This document shows, in pieces, positions 1 to 12,945 of a stretch of 64,000 nt of DNA. The position numbers and the translations under genes were made by a program. Position 1 is the stretch's first letter. Every line of letters starts with the position of its first letter. The stretch is taken from contig CM068583.1 of the NCBI GenBank assembly GCA_035048485.1, positions 63,422,306-63,486,305 on the forward strand, written 5' to 3'. The notes below the pieces were generated by a model. The model made no database searches. It was not told the origin of the DNA and saw nothing but the letters and a program-made list of their open reading frames with translations. This DNA is from Pteria penguin (lineage: Eukaryota > Mollusca > Bivalvia > Pterioida > Pteriidae).

Positions 1-664
1 GTCTTGATGCACTTACATTGTGAATCTTTCTCATCCACCTCTATCTCAAAAGCTTCCATTTGATTCAATGGGTCTATGGAGTTAGGTATGTTCTGGTAAG
101 AGACAGATGACAAAGCACCAAGACTGGCACATAATGCTGTGTTAATTGGTTGTAACAAGTGCTTTGAAGAACTTTTCCCATTCACAGACTCTTGACTAAG
201 AAAACGGGATACAGGAGATTCTGGTAAGCATTGTACATTCAAAGAAGTATGACTATAAGAATTCTGATCATTTCTAAAACTGCTCATCATTATGTTCATG
301 GCTTTGTTGGATTCCACTGTATTAATTTCATGGCCTGATTCTGATTTCAACAACTTTTCTGAGACTACATGAAGTACATCAGGACTGTCATTTCCGCGGT
401 GCTTCTTTACATATTTGGATGGATATTCATGTAATGGTCGAAATAAAGCTCCACAAACAATAATATGCGACATAACTGCACTAAGTATCAACATACATCC
501 TTTCAATGTAAATGTGTCAATTAGAAACCTCATCAGGTAAGGAAAAATAATACTACCAAGTCCACCCCCAGATAATGCTATGCCATTTGCTAACGCACGG
601 CGTTGATTGAAATGATGAGAAAGGAAAACCAAACTTGGTGAGAAAGTGAATCCAAATCCAGTTC
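1..664 (-). CDS. SLC16-like transporter, coding exon 4 (partial, TM4-TM6 and central loop)
   Basis: The exon starts at 664 after a TTTCAG acceptor and runs off the window at base 1. It reads TGFGFTFSPSLVFLSHHFNQ, then RRALANGIALSGGGLGS. The charged RRALANG turn between TM4 and TM5 is a strong family signature. Two more hydrophobic segments follow, up to VCGALFRPL. After that comes a hydrophilic loop of at least 130 residues rich in S, N and K, corresponding to the variable TM6-TM7 loop. No stop is reached. Confidence 0.92.
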
Positions 665-2289
665 CTGAAACATTAAGGAAAATTGCTTATAATATTCAGT
701 GTTTTCATACAGATATATTTGAAAAACTTCAGCATGGTTAATAGATAAGCCTGGTTGACACTTTTAACTCTGTAATTTGTTAAGTCAGTGTCTTGTCGGA
801 GAGTCAATTTCAAGAAAAGCAAGCAATTTGGAAGATATATCGATCTAGCTGCACAGGACACATTTCAACAATGCACAGGTTGTACCGTAACCTTTAATAT
901 GTTTGGAAACTTTCAGCACTCATTTGGACTAACAGTCTTTTTTTTAATACCATCATCACGGAAAGCAAGCTTTTCAAAAAAAATCCAAAGAAGGATACTT
1001 GGGTGTACTTCTTTCTAACGTTCCTACTGAAGAAGTCTAATTTTTATATCATACCAAGCACTATACTGAAAATAACTCCATTTTCACTACAAAAACTAGG
1101 AAAAACCCTAAACTAATAAAATAAATGCATATGTTGCTTTTCCTAAATATAGTGTAAATAAACATTTTTAGAAAATCATCATAATTTAATTTCTTATCGT
1201 TGAGGAAGGTAAAGAACTGAATATCAAGATTTTTAAAATGGCTGCCATGACGACAATAATCTGAATACCTGACTATAGTTAAGGATCAACTACAGGTCAT
1301 ACCCTATCATCCAGTCAGTCACGTCATATATCATACATGTCATACAAAAAGTTTTTCAAAATTCCGATGAAATGGGGGGGTATTTTGAATCCTGGACATT
1401 TGTATGCATGGGACCAAGAGCATTCTTCATTCCTAATGGACAATAAGTCACTTTTTAGCCTTCAATGGCTCAGGTACGTGACAAACAACTGTGAGAGAAA
1501 ATTCAATTTCATCACTTTCAAATACACTTTGGAGTTATGTTCATATTACTAGAACAGAACCAAAATTACACTTGCAAAACTTAAGATTACAAACCAAAAA
1601 TTGAAACTTTAGTTGACTTTCTGTGGTGAATAGTCTCAGAAGAGCAGCACTTACAAACTACACTTAAACAAACAATGAGGACAGAAAGCTGCATAAACTA
1701 AAAGGTTTTGACCAGATTGGAGACATAACATTTCCAATGACAATGTACCTCTCAGATAGCATAATGACATGTCAGCCAAATATATCACCCAATGTTGGCC
1801 CTTTATAGTAAGGCAACACTGGCACAATGTATAAGTGCTAAAATGCCAACATGGTTTAATTTATAAAGCCAACATTGGTACAGTAATGGCCAAATCCAAA
1901 CATTCCATCAAGTTGTTGGATTAGGATATTAACTTCTATGTTGGCTAAACGTTAGTACAATGTTGGTTTAATATAAAAGCAACTTGAATGTCCTGCAATA
2001 TTTATACTGAGGTGGGCCAAAATAAATATTTCATTAATATGCAGAAGATTTATTAATGACCCTTATGATATACATTGTAAGCATATACAATGTATATCTA
2101 TTTATGGTAGCAGCACTAGAAATACCTATACAGTTGGTTTATGCAGGAATTCTCCACAAGTAAGAATGGAAATGATCACAATTCAATTCAGAATCTTATA
2201 TTTATTATGACAATTATTTCACAACTTCACACATTTGCATTGAGAATATTTTATTTCTAAATGTTTGAATAATTCATGTTAAACTTCTG
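665..2289. other. Intron sequence, little recognised
   Basis: Part of the SLC16 intron. 1780-1990 has CCAACAT/TGTTGGC repeats. The small open frames at 673-1018 and 1337-1552 show no family match and no splice support. Otherwise nothing is seen. Confidence 0.4.
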
Positions 2290-3926
2290 TTTTTAGCTCA
2301 CCTGAGCGTAGCTCAAGTGAGCTATTGTCATAGTGCAGCGTCCGTCGTCCGTCCATCGTTAACTTTTCTACATTTTCGACTTCTTCTCCAGAACTGCTGC
2401 ACAGAATTTCACCAAACTCCATAGGTAGTAAGTACTCAAAGTCCTCTACAAAGTTTGTGTTTTTTATGCCAATCCGTGATCCAAGATGGCCGCCATTGGC
2501 TCTGATTGGTTGACACATTTTCGACTTCTTCTCCAGAACTGCTGCACAGAATTTCACCAAACTTCATAGGAAGTAAGTACTCAAGGTCCTCTACAAAGTT
2601 TGTGTTTTTTATGCCGATCCGGGATCCAAGATGGCCGCCATTGGCTCTGATTGGTTGACACATTTTCGACTTCTTCTCCAGAACTGCTGCACAGAATTTC
2701 ACCAAACTTCATAGGAAGTAAGTACTCAAGGTCCTCTACCAAGTTTGTGTTTTTTTTGCCGATCCGTAATCCAAGATGGCCGCCATTGGCTCTGATTGGT
2801 TGACACATTTTTGACTTCTTCTCCAGAACTGCTGCACAGAATTTCACCAAACTTCATAGGAAGTAAGTACTCAAACTCCTCTACCAAGTTTGTGTTTTTT
2901 ATGCCGATCGTGATCCAAGATGGCCGCCATTGGCTCTGATTGGTTGACACATTTTCGACTTCTTCTCCAGAACTGCTGCACAGATTTTACCAAACTTCAT
3001 AGGAAGTAAGTACTCAAAGTCCTCAACCAAGTTTGTGTTTTTTATGCCGATCCGTGATCCAAGATGGCCGCCATTGGCTCTGATTGGTTGACACATTTTT
3101 GACTTCTTCTCCAGAACAGCTGATCAGAATTACACCAAACTTCATAGAAAGTAAGTACTCAAGGTCCTCTACCAAGTTTGTGTTTTTTATGCCAGTCCGT
3201 GATCCAAGATGGCCACCATTGGCTCTGATTGGTTGAAACATTTTCAACTACTTCTCCAGATCGGCTGCACAGAATTTCATCAAACCTCATAGGAAATAAG
3301 TACTCAAGGTCCTCTACCAAGTTTGTGTTTTTTATGCCGATCCGTGATCCAAGATAACCGCCATTGACTCTGATTGGTTGACACATTTTCGACTTCTTCT
3401 CCAGAACAGCTGCATAGAATTTCATCAAACTTCATGGAAAGTAAGTACTCAACATCCTCTACCATATTTTTGTTTTTTATGCCGATCCGTGATCCAAGAT
3501 GGCCGCCATTGACTCTGATTTGTTGACACATTTTCGACTTCTTCTCCAGAACCACTGCACAGAAATTCATCAAACTTCATAGGAAGTAAGTACTCAAGGT
3601 CCTCTACCAAGTTTGGTGTTTTTATGCCAATCTGTGATCCAAGATGGCCGCCATTGACTCTGATTGGTTGACACATTTTCAACTTCTTCTCCAGAACCAC
3701 TGCACAAAATTTCACCAAACTGCATAGAAAGTAAGTACTCAAGGTCCTCTACCAAGTTTGTGTTTTTCATGCCGATCCGTAATCCAAGATGGCCGCCATT
3801 GGCTCTGTTTGATTGACACATTTTCATCTTCCTCTCCAGAACCCCTGCACAGAATTTCTTGCTTGCTTGTAAATATGCACTTTGTGCTAAGGTGAGCGAT
3901 ATAGGCTCACTTGGGCCTCTTGTTCT
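2290..3926 (-). repeat. Hairpin-bounded element, GCTCAC family, with 145-bp tandem array
   Basis: Reading the minus strand, it starts ACAAGAGGCCCAAGTGAGCC near 3925, has about eleven units of ~145 bp, and ends in a hairpin with GCTCAC-type arms followed by TAAAAA at 2290. Unit spacing is 145 bp (CCAAGATGGC at 2481 and 2626). Each unit carries a GGCCGCCATTGGCTCTGATTGG-type block. Because 145 is 1 mod 3, any reading frame sees the same peptides in rotation; these are not genes. Confidence 0.85.
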
Positions 3927-4145
3927 TTATTTTACTTAATACCTCCTTTTTCTGTGTATATGAAAATAAACTTTTTAAACTATCTATTCCTTTTGTGCCA
4001 ACTTCATTATAGACTGTCTCTTTACTACTTCCATCTCTGCATCCTTCTTTATCAATACTGAAATCAGACGCAGTCAATCTTACACTATATCTTCAATATT
4101 TTAGTCAATATCTAATATCTTTGCAAATCTTTGTCTTTCTTATTG

Positions 4146-4500
4146 CTTTGGTGGAGAATTCCACAAAAAAGCAAAAAGTTTCTCCTCTGGGTTATGAATT
4201 TTCCTCCAAGTCTGGTAGTTTGCATGTCTGTGGGTTTGTGATGCATTAGATGAGGGAATGTTTGTACCTGGTGGAGGATCTGACTAGCAAAATGCAAAAA
4301 GCTTCTCCACTGGATAGACTGTTCTCTCAGGCTGCATGGATGACTGCATGACTTTTAAAGGGCTATCGCATGTGAACGATATGTCCTGGTGGATATGTGA
4401 TGACTTACAATGGTCTTAAGATATATGGGATAGGGGTAACCTTTGCGTCTGGTGGAGGATCCATTTAGTGAAACTTAAAAGCTTCTCCACTGGGGATTAT
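4146..4500. repeat. Three imperfect repeats with GTGGAG...CTCCAC arms
   Basis: A block of the form TGGTGGAGGATC, ~25 bases, AAAAGCTTCTCCACTGG occurs near 4150, 4270 and 4450, with GTGATG-type spacer text between copies. Within each block GGTGGAG and CTCCAC can pair. It lies in the SLC16 intron. Flanking 3927-4145 and 4500-5080 show nothing else recognisable. Confidence 0.5.
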
Positions 4501-5084
4501 TTTTCCCTCGGGTCTTGCAATTCATGAGTGTATGGAATTTAGCATGTCTACATATAGGCTGGGTACGATAAATGATTATAAATTGCTGTTTTTCCCCTTC
4601 CTTGCTCTCCACTAAATTTCAATCTGTAATATTTGTTAAAACAAATACAACAAAAGCAAAAAAAAAAAAAACCCAACAAATAATGATAACTGAATACATA
4701 AACATTAATTATTAAATACTTGAGATGGAACACAATAACTAAATATAAATAGGAGAGAAGAATTCAAGTCTTTCAGCAAAAATACATACTTTAATACATG
4801 CTTTTTAAACTGTTTGTAATGATCTTTTTTCTATCTGAACATCAAGATAAAAAGATAATTTGTAAATTGTTATATTATTACATGCAGTATATTACTCTAA
4901 ATTAATTTATATAAAATTAATGATATACTGAAGCTAACGTTATTATGTAAATCATTGAAAATTATGATAGCAGTAATTAGAGAAAAGATCTTCCCAATAA
5001 AAAATAGGGCACAGCATAAAATATTACTTCAAAAATGTGGTAAAGATAGTCACTCAAATTCAAATATGTTAACAGGATGCTTAG

Positions 5085-5960
5085 ATAGGACACAGACAGA
5101 TTTATCCAATACTGTCAGCTGTCCCAAACATATTAACCGTGTCACTCAAGCAGTAAAAGTAGGTCAGATGCTACAACTGATCCATGGGTCCATCTCAGTA
5201 TCCTAAATTGAACGATTGATTCAAGTTTAGTCACTCAGGCATGAGTACTTTGTCCAATAATAAGCTACCTTTAGTCTGAAATGTCAGATCTAAGTGCAAG
5301 ACTTGGTCATATGCTTGGGACTGACATTTCGGACTGAGCTATCTCAAACTTCTAAACCAAGTCACTTAAGCAGAAAAAAATAGGCCAGATTCAGCATCAG
5401 ATGAACAGGTTCTACTCAGTATCTTGAGATGAACCACTAATGAAAGTATGGTCATTCTGGCATTAGTATTTTGACCAATACTGAGCTATTCAAAACTTTT
5501 AATCAAGTCATTGAAGTGGAAAGAGCTGATATCAGATGCAGCATCTGAAGCATGGGTCCATCTTGGTACCTTCAGATGAACAACTGATGCAAGATTGTTC
5601 ACATTGTCATAAGTAGTTTGTCCAATACTGAGTTACAGTAAAACCTGTCTTAGTGGACACCTCTATTAAGAGGTCACCTGTCTATAAAGGTCACATTTTA
5701 AATTCCCAAAATCTATGTTTTCCTAAATAAAAGACCTCTGTATAAAGGCCACCTGTCTATAAAGGCCACTTTTGACTCTTCCTTAGCTGACCTTAATAGA
5801 CAGGTTTGACTGTACTCAAAACTTTGCAATGGAGTCACTGAAGTGGAAAAAGTAGTTCATATGCAAAATCTGATGCATGGGTCCATCTTAATATTTTGAT
5901 GTGCAAGTTTGGTCACTCTTGCACAAGTACTTTGTCCAGTACTGAGCTACCCCAAACGTC
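5085..5960. repeat. 147-bp tandem repeat (about five diverged units)
   Basis: Units share ...TCCAATACTGAGCTA..CAAAACTT..., with the GAGCTA landmark at 5336, 5483, 5630 and 5944. The first two intervals are 147 bp. The last is longer because a MITE (5634-5814) sits in it; without the MITE it is about 135 bp. Confidence 0.75.
5634..5814. mobile_element. TA-flanked MITE with CAGT-type inverted ends
   Basis: Ends TACAGTAAAACCTGTCT and AGACAGGTTTGACTGTA are inverted copies with two mismatches. The outermost TA is duplicated. A neighbouring unit of the 147-bp array (ACTGAGCTATTCAAAAC at about 5481) gives the unoccupied site. Inside are paired ...CTATAAAGG..CACC runs. TA target and CAGT-like ends suggest a Tc1/mariner-related non-autonomous element. 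Confidence 0.8.
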
Positions 5961-6078
5961 CTAACCAGATTCAGACATGGACGTCTGAGAGCATAGCATA
6001 GACTCATTTTGAGCTTTGTTGACTGGTGAGCTAAAAACCACACAAATTGAAAAAACAAATTTAAAAATAAAACAAAAA

Positions 6079-7597
6079 ACAAGAGGCCTTTACTGCTCAT
6101 CTGAGCACAATTTGCTCATTCACAAACAAATCAGCTAATTTTTGGTATAAGACTTTGAGTACTTTCAATACTAACTTTCTATATGATTTGATGAAATTCT
6201 GTGAAGCAGTTAATGAAAAGAAGTCAATAATTTGTCAGCCAATCATAGCTCTTGGCAGCCATCTTGAATGACAGATTGGGTCAAAAGAAACAATTTTGGT
6301 CCAGGACCTTGATAAATTATTTCCTGTACATTTTGGTGATACTTTGTGCAGCAGTTGCAGAAAAGAATTCAAAAATGTGTCAGTCAATCAGAGTCCTTGG
6401 CAAACAGCTTGGATGACTGATCTGGTCAAAAGTACAATTTTGGTAGAGGACCTTAAGTACTTATACCTTGTACGGTTTGGTGAAATTCTGTGAAACTGTT
6501 TAATGAAAAAGAGGTGAAAATGTGTCAGCCAATCAGAGCCTTTGGTGGCCATCTTGGATGATGGATCAAGTCGAAGGATACATTTTGGTAAAGGACCTTG
6601 AGTACTTATTTCCCACAAATTTGGCAGAAATCTGTGAAGAAGTTAATGAGAAATCAAAAATGTGTCAGCCAATCAGAGCCCTTGGTGACTTTCTTGGATG
6701 ATGGATCAGGTTGAAAAACACAAACTAGGTAGAGGACTTTGATTACTTACTTCCTGTACAGTAAAGTGTGGTGAAATTTTATGAAGTAGCTGTGGAGAAA
6801 AGCTGAAAATGTGTCAACCAATAAGGGCCCATGACGACCTCCTTAGATTATGGATGGGGTCAAAAAACACAAACTTGGTAGAGGATCTTGAGTATTTACT
6901 TTCTCTAAGTTTTGGTGAAATTCTGTTGAGTGGTTGCAGAGTAGAAGTTGAACATATTTCAACCAATCAGAGCCATGGTGGCCAACTTGGATTACGGATC
7001 GTGTTGAAAAACACAAAATTGATATCTAGGACCTTGATTACTTACTGCTTGTAACATCCAGTGAAATTTAATGAAGCAGTTGTGTAGAGGAAGTCGAAAA
7101 TGTGAAACAGGGCCCACTGCAGCCATATTGGATTACGAAAAACACAAACTAGGTAGAGGATTTTGATTACTTACTTCCTGTACAGTAAAATGTGGTGAAA
7201 TTTTATGAAGTAGCTGTGGAGAAAAGCTGAAAATGTGTCAACCAATAAGGGCCGATGACGACGTCCTTAGATTACGAATCGGGTAGAAAAATACAAACTT
7301 GATTAAGGACTTTGAGTACTTACTTTCTGTAAATTTTTGTGAAATCTGTATAGCGGATTTGGAGAAGAAGTCAAAAATGTGTCAACAAATCAGACCCAAT
7401 GGCGGGCGTTTTGGATTACGCATTGAGTTGAAAAACACAAACTTGGGAGAGGACCTTGATTTTTTACTTCCTGTAAGGTTTGGTGAAATAGTGTAAAGCG
7501 GTTGCAGAAGAGAAGTCGAATATGTGAAAAAGTTTATGCCAGACTGCGCATTATAACAATAGCTCACATGAGCCTTAGGCTCGGTGAGCTAAAAAAA
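6079..7597 (+). repeat. Hairpin-bounded element, GCTCAC family, diverged ~145-bp array
   Basis: Starts ACAAGAGGCCTTTACTGCTC, has about nine diverged units (TTTGGTGAAATTCTGTG..., GTCAGCCAATCAGAGCC..., CCATCTTGGAT), and ends with GCTCACATGAGCC/GGCTCGGTGAGCT and AAAAAAA at 7597. The units are more mutated than those in the copies at 2290 and 49027, so this is probably an older insertion. Confidence 0.8.
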
Positions 7598-7789
7598 GGA
7601 GTAACACAATACATAAAAAAGATTTAAATGAAATACACATTGCTCACTAGAAATTTGATACTTACCTTTTGTATTCTTAGAAAAAATTACTGATGAAGTT
7701 TTCTTTTAATGTTACAGCTTTCCTCCTTTTAATTTGAAAAATAAATTTGCTGGAGATCCATATTTCATGCATTACTTTTCAGTATCTGC

Positions 7790-9790
7790 ATATCAAATGT
7801 CACAGTTATCAAAGGAATCAGTCAGTTTCACACTGAAAAACTGTTTGAATCTTGGAAAAAATGTAAACTAGGTATATTTGGCAAATGCTGTGTTGTTTTA
7901 AATACATTGGCTTTATCAAAACTTATATACATTGCTTCTGTATTAACATTTCCAGATAATGAATATATAAAAAAGTTTAATAAACTAATTTATAATTCTA
8001 TTTGGAACAAAAGAGACAGAATAAAAAGAAATAGTGTTATTGGTTCAATTTCCAATGGAGGCATGAGTATTGTAGACATAGAAACAAAAATTGTAAATTG
8101 AAATGATTATTTGTAGATTTTGTGAACAGTTTTTGTACAAATCACAATATTGATATTGATTATTTACTTAAACCGAATGAAAATACTATTGAAGGATATA
8201 CTTTGATTAGAAATATTCCTACGTTTTATCAAGAAGTATTTGTAACTTTCAATAAATGTAACAAAGAAATCTCATATGACTAAATATCTTCGGACGGCTT
8301 TTTACAGCAACCTTTGTGGAATAATAAATACCGTTATAAAGGGAAATCACTTTGTTATATTAGCTGGATTAAAAGTGAAATTTTTTTATGTAAAAGATTT
8401 GTATGATGACAAAGGTAACTTTAAAACATTAGAAAATATATCTACAATTATAACCAATAAATCTAACTACCTATGTGAATATAGAACTTTATGTAGTGTA
8501 TTCAAAAGACCAAATATGAAAATATCTCTTTTTATCAATATTAAATTGTCACATATTTTCCTATTTCACAATGGCTTTCATTTGACTGATAAGCAGAAGT
8601 GCAAATTCTTCTACGAAAATTTATTAAGGAAAAAATTTTGTCTAAAGAATTTCTAAGTGAAGATAGAAAACTTTGGCAGAAAATTATTTGCTCGAAAGTA
8701 AAAGATATTAATCTGACAAAAGTTTAGCAGAACTCAGCTAACATTTTAAATAACAAGCATTCTGAAAGAATTGCTTAGGCAATACTAAGTCCCCTACCGG
8801 CAAATGGAAAACTAAGACCCCCAAAACACACACACACCTACACACACACACCTACACACACACACACACACACAACATACTGTCTTTCAGGCTGCCAGCA
8901 AGTTAAGTATTTGATCACAACCTTTGATGATGATGAAAACTAGAACTGTCTCGAACTTGATTTGTAACTCATGGTGGTATACTCATACACCAAAAATTGG
9001 ATGAATATCTACAAGCATTTAGAAAAAATGTCTGGAAAACTGCCATTTTAAAGAAATTTTCTGATTCCAAGGGCAGTAATTCCGTAAAAAATCAGTGGAC
9101 CGAAACGGAACTCGAACTTGATCTGTAACTCATGGTGGTATACTCACACACCAAAAATTGGATGAATATCTACAAGTGTTTGGAAAAAAAGTCAGGAAAA
9201 CGTGAGTGTGACGGACGGACTGACGGACAGAGTGCAAAACCTATAGTCCCCTTCGGCGATGCCGGTAGGGGACTAATTATTACATCGTAAGTTAATGGAA
9301 CAAAGAAATGCAAAAATATTGTTCTGTATGCTTTACACATATAGAATATTCTAGGCATTAAATATATGAATGTAGAAATGTAGTTAACATATGGAAAACT
9401 GTAAGCACTGTTCTGAATATCAATATAACTTGGAAATATATTATACATGGTTTTTTTACCAAGGAATTAATAAAAAGATTAAAACATTGAATAATCTCTA
9501 TTTCATTTACTGCATATCGAATTTATAAAACAAAATGTTTTGTAGATCAGTCAATTAAGCTTTCAGAATCGGAATACAGTATTGCTTCTGATTTGAAAAA
9601 TTTGTTGAGTGTAATGTACTCTGCTATAAAATATAGTAATGTAGATATAAACAGAGATGTATTTGAAATTATGTTTAATATGTTATAAATATGTTCCTTT
9701 TCTCATATTAGTTATCAACAACCCACTCTGACCAAGGGCACGTTGAAATTGTACATAAGAGTTACATGATTCAAAAAAAAAAAAAATAAG
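7790..9790 (+). pseudogene. LINE remnant (3' end of a reverse-transcriptase ORF), interrupted
   Basis: Frames around 7870-8100 give TLALSKLIYIASVLTFPDNE then YIKKFNKLIYNSIWNKRDRI and KRNSVIG..NGGMSIVDIE, the region after the RT catalytic domain in L1/Tx1-like non-LTR elements. Coding-like text continues with stops and frameshifts to about 8765 and resumes at 9280-9686 (NNLYFIYC, VDINRDVFEIMFNML, stop). It is followed by A-rich sequence at 9774-9786. The catalytic part is missing. The gap holds an inserted element at about 8770-9277. The clade name is inferred. Confidence 0.7.
8770..9277 (+). mobile_element. Hairpin-bounded element, AGTCCCC family, nested in the LINE remnant
   Basis: Begins with the small hairpin ATTGC-TTAG-GCAAT, followed by AAGTCCCCTACCGGC (8787-8801). 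It ends with the hairpin AGTCCCC..CGGC-GAT-GCCG..GGGGACT (9245-9274). Inside are a (CA)n run at about 8819-8874 and two ~180-bp imperfect copies of a unit containing ACTCATGGTGGTATACTCA. It splits the LINE reading frame. Confidence 0.7.
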
Positions 9791-9850
9791 TTTCAGACTG
9801 CATGTGAATGGCATGTACTGACTATATTTGAGAAAATGCACTCTTAATTC

Positions 9851-12061
9851 AAACTCTGAATGGTCCTTTTAGATAGAACTTATTACCAGCATATCATAAT
9901 GGACAAAGGAATCGGGAGTGAGGACTCTGAATGGTCCTTTTAGATAGAAATTATTACCAACATATCATAATGGACAAAGGAATCGGGAGTGAGGACTCTG
10001 AATGGTCCTTTTAGATAGAACTTATTACCAGTGTATCATAATGGACAAAGGAATCGGGAGTGAGGACTCTGAATGGTCCTTTTAGATAGAACTTATTACC
10101 AGCATATCATAATGGACAAAGGAATCGAGAGTGAGGACTCTGAATGGTCCTTTTAGATAGAACTTATTACCAGCATATCATAATGGACAAAGGAATCGAG
10201 AGTGAGGATTCTGAATGGTCCTTTTAGATAGAACTTATTACCAGCATATCATAATGGACAAAGGAATCGGGAGTGAGAACTCTGAATGGTCCTTTTAGAT
10301 AGAACTTATTACCAACATATCATAATGGACAAAGGAATCAAGAATGAGGACTCTGAATGGTCCTTTTAGATAGAACTTATTACCAATATATCATAATGCA
10401 TAATGGACAAAGGAATCGGGAGTGAGAACTCTGAATGGTCCTTTTAGATAGAACTTATTACCAGCATATCATAATGGACAAAGGAATCGAGAGTGAGGAT
10501 TCTGAATGGTCCTTTTAGATAGAAATTATTACCAGCGTATCATAATTGACAAAGGGATCGGGAGTGAGGACTCTGAATGGTCCTTTTAGATAGAACTTAT
10601 TACCAGCATATCATAATGGACAAAGGAATCGGGAGTGAGGACTCTGAATGGTCCTTTTAGATAGAACTTATTACCAGCGTATCATAATGGACAAAGGAAT
10701 CGAGAGTGAGGACTCTGAATGGTCCTTTTAGATAGAACTTATTACCAACATATCATAATGGACAAAGGAATTGGGAGTGAGGACTCTGAATGGTCCTTTT
10801 AGATAGAACTTATTACCAGCATATCATAATGGACAAAGGAATCGGGAGTGAGAACTCTGAATGGTCCTTTTAGATGGAACTTATTACCAACATATCATAA
10901 TGGACAAAGGAATCAAGAGTGAGGACTCTGAATGGTCCTTTTAGATAGAACTTATTACCAGTATATCATAATGGACAAAGGAATCGGGAGTGAGGACTCT
11001 GAATGGTCCTTTTAGATAGAAATTATTACCAGCATATCATAATGGACAAAGGAATCTAGAGTGAGGACTCTGAATGGTCCTTTTAGATAGAACTTATTAC
11101 CAGCATATCATAATGGACAAAGGAATCGGGAGTGAGGACTCTGAATGGTCCTTTTAGATAGAACTTATTACCAACATATCATAATGGACAAAGGAATCAA
11201 GAGTGAGGACTCTGAATGGTCCTTTTAGATAGAACTTATTACCAGTATATCATAATGGACAAAGGAATCGGGAGTGAGGACTCTGAATGGTCCTTTTAGA
11301 TAGAACTTATTACCAGCATATCATAATGGACAAAGGAATCTAGAGTGAGGACTCTGAATGGTCCTTTTAGATAGAAATTATTACCAGCATATCATAATGG
11401 ACAAAGGAATCTAGAGTGAGGACTCTGAATGGTCCTTTTAGATAGAACTTATTACCAGCATATCATAATGGACAAAGGAATCGGGAGTGAGGACTCTGAA
11501 TGGTCCTTTTAGATAGAACTTATTACCAACATATCATAATGGACAAAGGAATCAAGAGTGAGGACTCTGAATGGTCCTTTTAGATAGAACTTATTACCAG
11601 TATATCATAATGGACAAAGGAATCGGGAGTGAGGACTCTGAATGGTCCTTTTAGATAGAACTTATTACCAGCATATCATAATGGACAAAGGAATCGGGAG
11701 TGAGGACTCTGAATGGTCCTTTTAGATAGAACTTATTACCAGTGTATCATAATGGACAAAGGAATCGGGAGTGAGGACTCTGAATGGTCCTTTTAGATAG
11801 AACTTATTACCAGCATATCATAATGGACAAAGGAATCGGGAGTGAGGACTCTGAATGGTCCTTTTAGATAGAACTTATTACCAGCATATCATAATGGACA
11901 AAGGAATCGGGAGTGAGGACTCTGAATGGTCCTTTTAGATAGAACTTATTACCAGCATATCATAATGGACAAAGGAAACGAGAGTGAGGACTCTGAATGG
12001 TCCTTTTAGATAGAACTTATAACCAGCATATCATAATGGACAAAGGAATCGGGAGTGAGGA
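9851..12061. repeat. 71-bp minisatellite, about 31 units
   Basis: The unit begins GGACTCTGAATGGTCCTTTT and ends AAAGGAATCGGGAGTGA; spacing is 71 bp (for example 9922 to 9993). Units are over 90% alike. Recurring variants such as CAAGAGTGA, CTAGAGTGA and GAGAGTGA fall in patterns that repeat every 4 or 5 units, showing block amplification. It lies in the SLC16 intron. Confidence 0.95.
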
Positions 12062-12555
12062 CACAGTATATATAGAGATAGATATATAAAGGTATATATA
12101 TGCACAACCGATATTTTGCTTACCCATGTTCATAAATCTTGACAAGTTACAAATATTAACCACAGCATATTGATACAACTCCTTTCTATAGATTATCAAA
12201 CATAACAAATTTCAGTCATTGTGCCAAATTTGATGTGGAACCATTTTAGTGTGCATCATGTTTGAATAAATGTTGTTGAAAATATTACAAATGTTGGGCC
12301 AACATTGTAATTCTCATCATTTTTTCATTAGTTTTCATGCATTATCCATATAGTCAATGATGGCACTGTAAGGCATAAAAATTGAGAACAACATAAGTTA
12401 CACTGGCCGCCAACAAAATCATATACCCAATGCCATCTATTGGTAACAGCATGACCATCATATCTCCAATGTTAGCCCAACATAGTCATGCATCCAGTCT
12501 TAGTTGATAAGTAATGATCATTCTAATACATAAGAATACAAGATTAAATTGTTAC
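12062..12555. other. Intron tail with TA/GA-rich start and CCAACAT-type repeat
   Basis: 12064-12105 is (GA/TA)-rich. 12285-12485 has several AATGTTGGGCCAACATTG-like inverted words. The same CCAACATTG/TGTTGGC words are scattered at 1780-1990 in this intron, suggesting an old repeat family. No coding signal. Confidence 0.4.
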
Positions 12556-12699
12556 CAGTAAGAACTCCATAAGTCAGGAATATGACTTCAATAGAATTAG
12601 CATAAGATGTCAGGATTAATCCAACACTAGTGAATAATCCACCAATTATTATCATCTTCTGAAAGGTGTACCTTACTGACAATGCATTGGAAATAGGTC
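12556..12699 (-). CDS. SLC16-like transporter, coding exon 3 (TM3-TM4)
   Basis: A 144-bp exon, phase 1 at both ends, with a TTACAG acceptor and a GTAACA donor. It begins GPISNALSVRYTFQKMIIIG, where GPIS..L..R(Y/F) is the usual SLC16 TM2-TM3 loop. It continues GLFTSVGLILTSYANSIEV and ends YGVLTG. The split glycine codon joins to TGFGF of the next exon, giving the expected YGVLTGxGxGF run of TM4. Confidence 0.92.
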
Positions 12700-12945
12700 C
12701 TGTAAATTATGATTATGTAAAAGCTTCATTTCTTCACATAAAAACTCTCACATACATACTGCAAAACATACAAGTCTTAAGTATTATAGGTTTAAAATTT
12801 GGAAAATTCATAAAAAGTTGACATAAACTGACCACAAATATATATTAATTGATAAGATTTTATTTGGTAAGTGTATAAATGTTTGAACACTGTTAAATCT
12901 GTAAGGTAAAGAAAATCTACCTGATCTACATGATATATCACATAC

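Noticed and set aside
8276..8656. 126-aa open frame as an independent gene
   Set aside because: It lies inside the LINE remnant, in continuity with RT-derived text on both sides.
9851..12061. Possible CRISPR-like array (regular 71-bp units)
   Set aside because: There are no unique spacers; the whole unit repeats and the context is an animal intron. It is a minisatellite.
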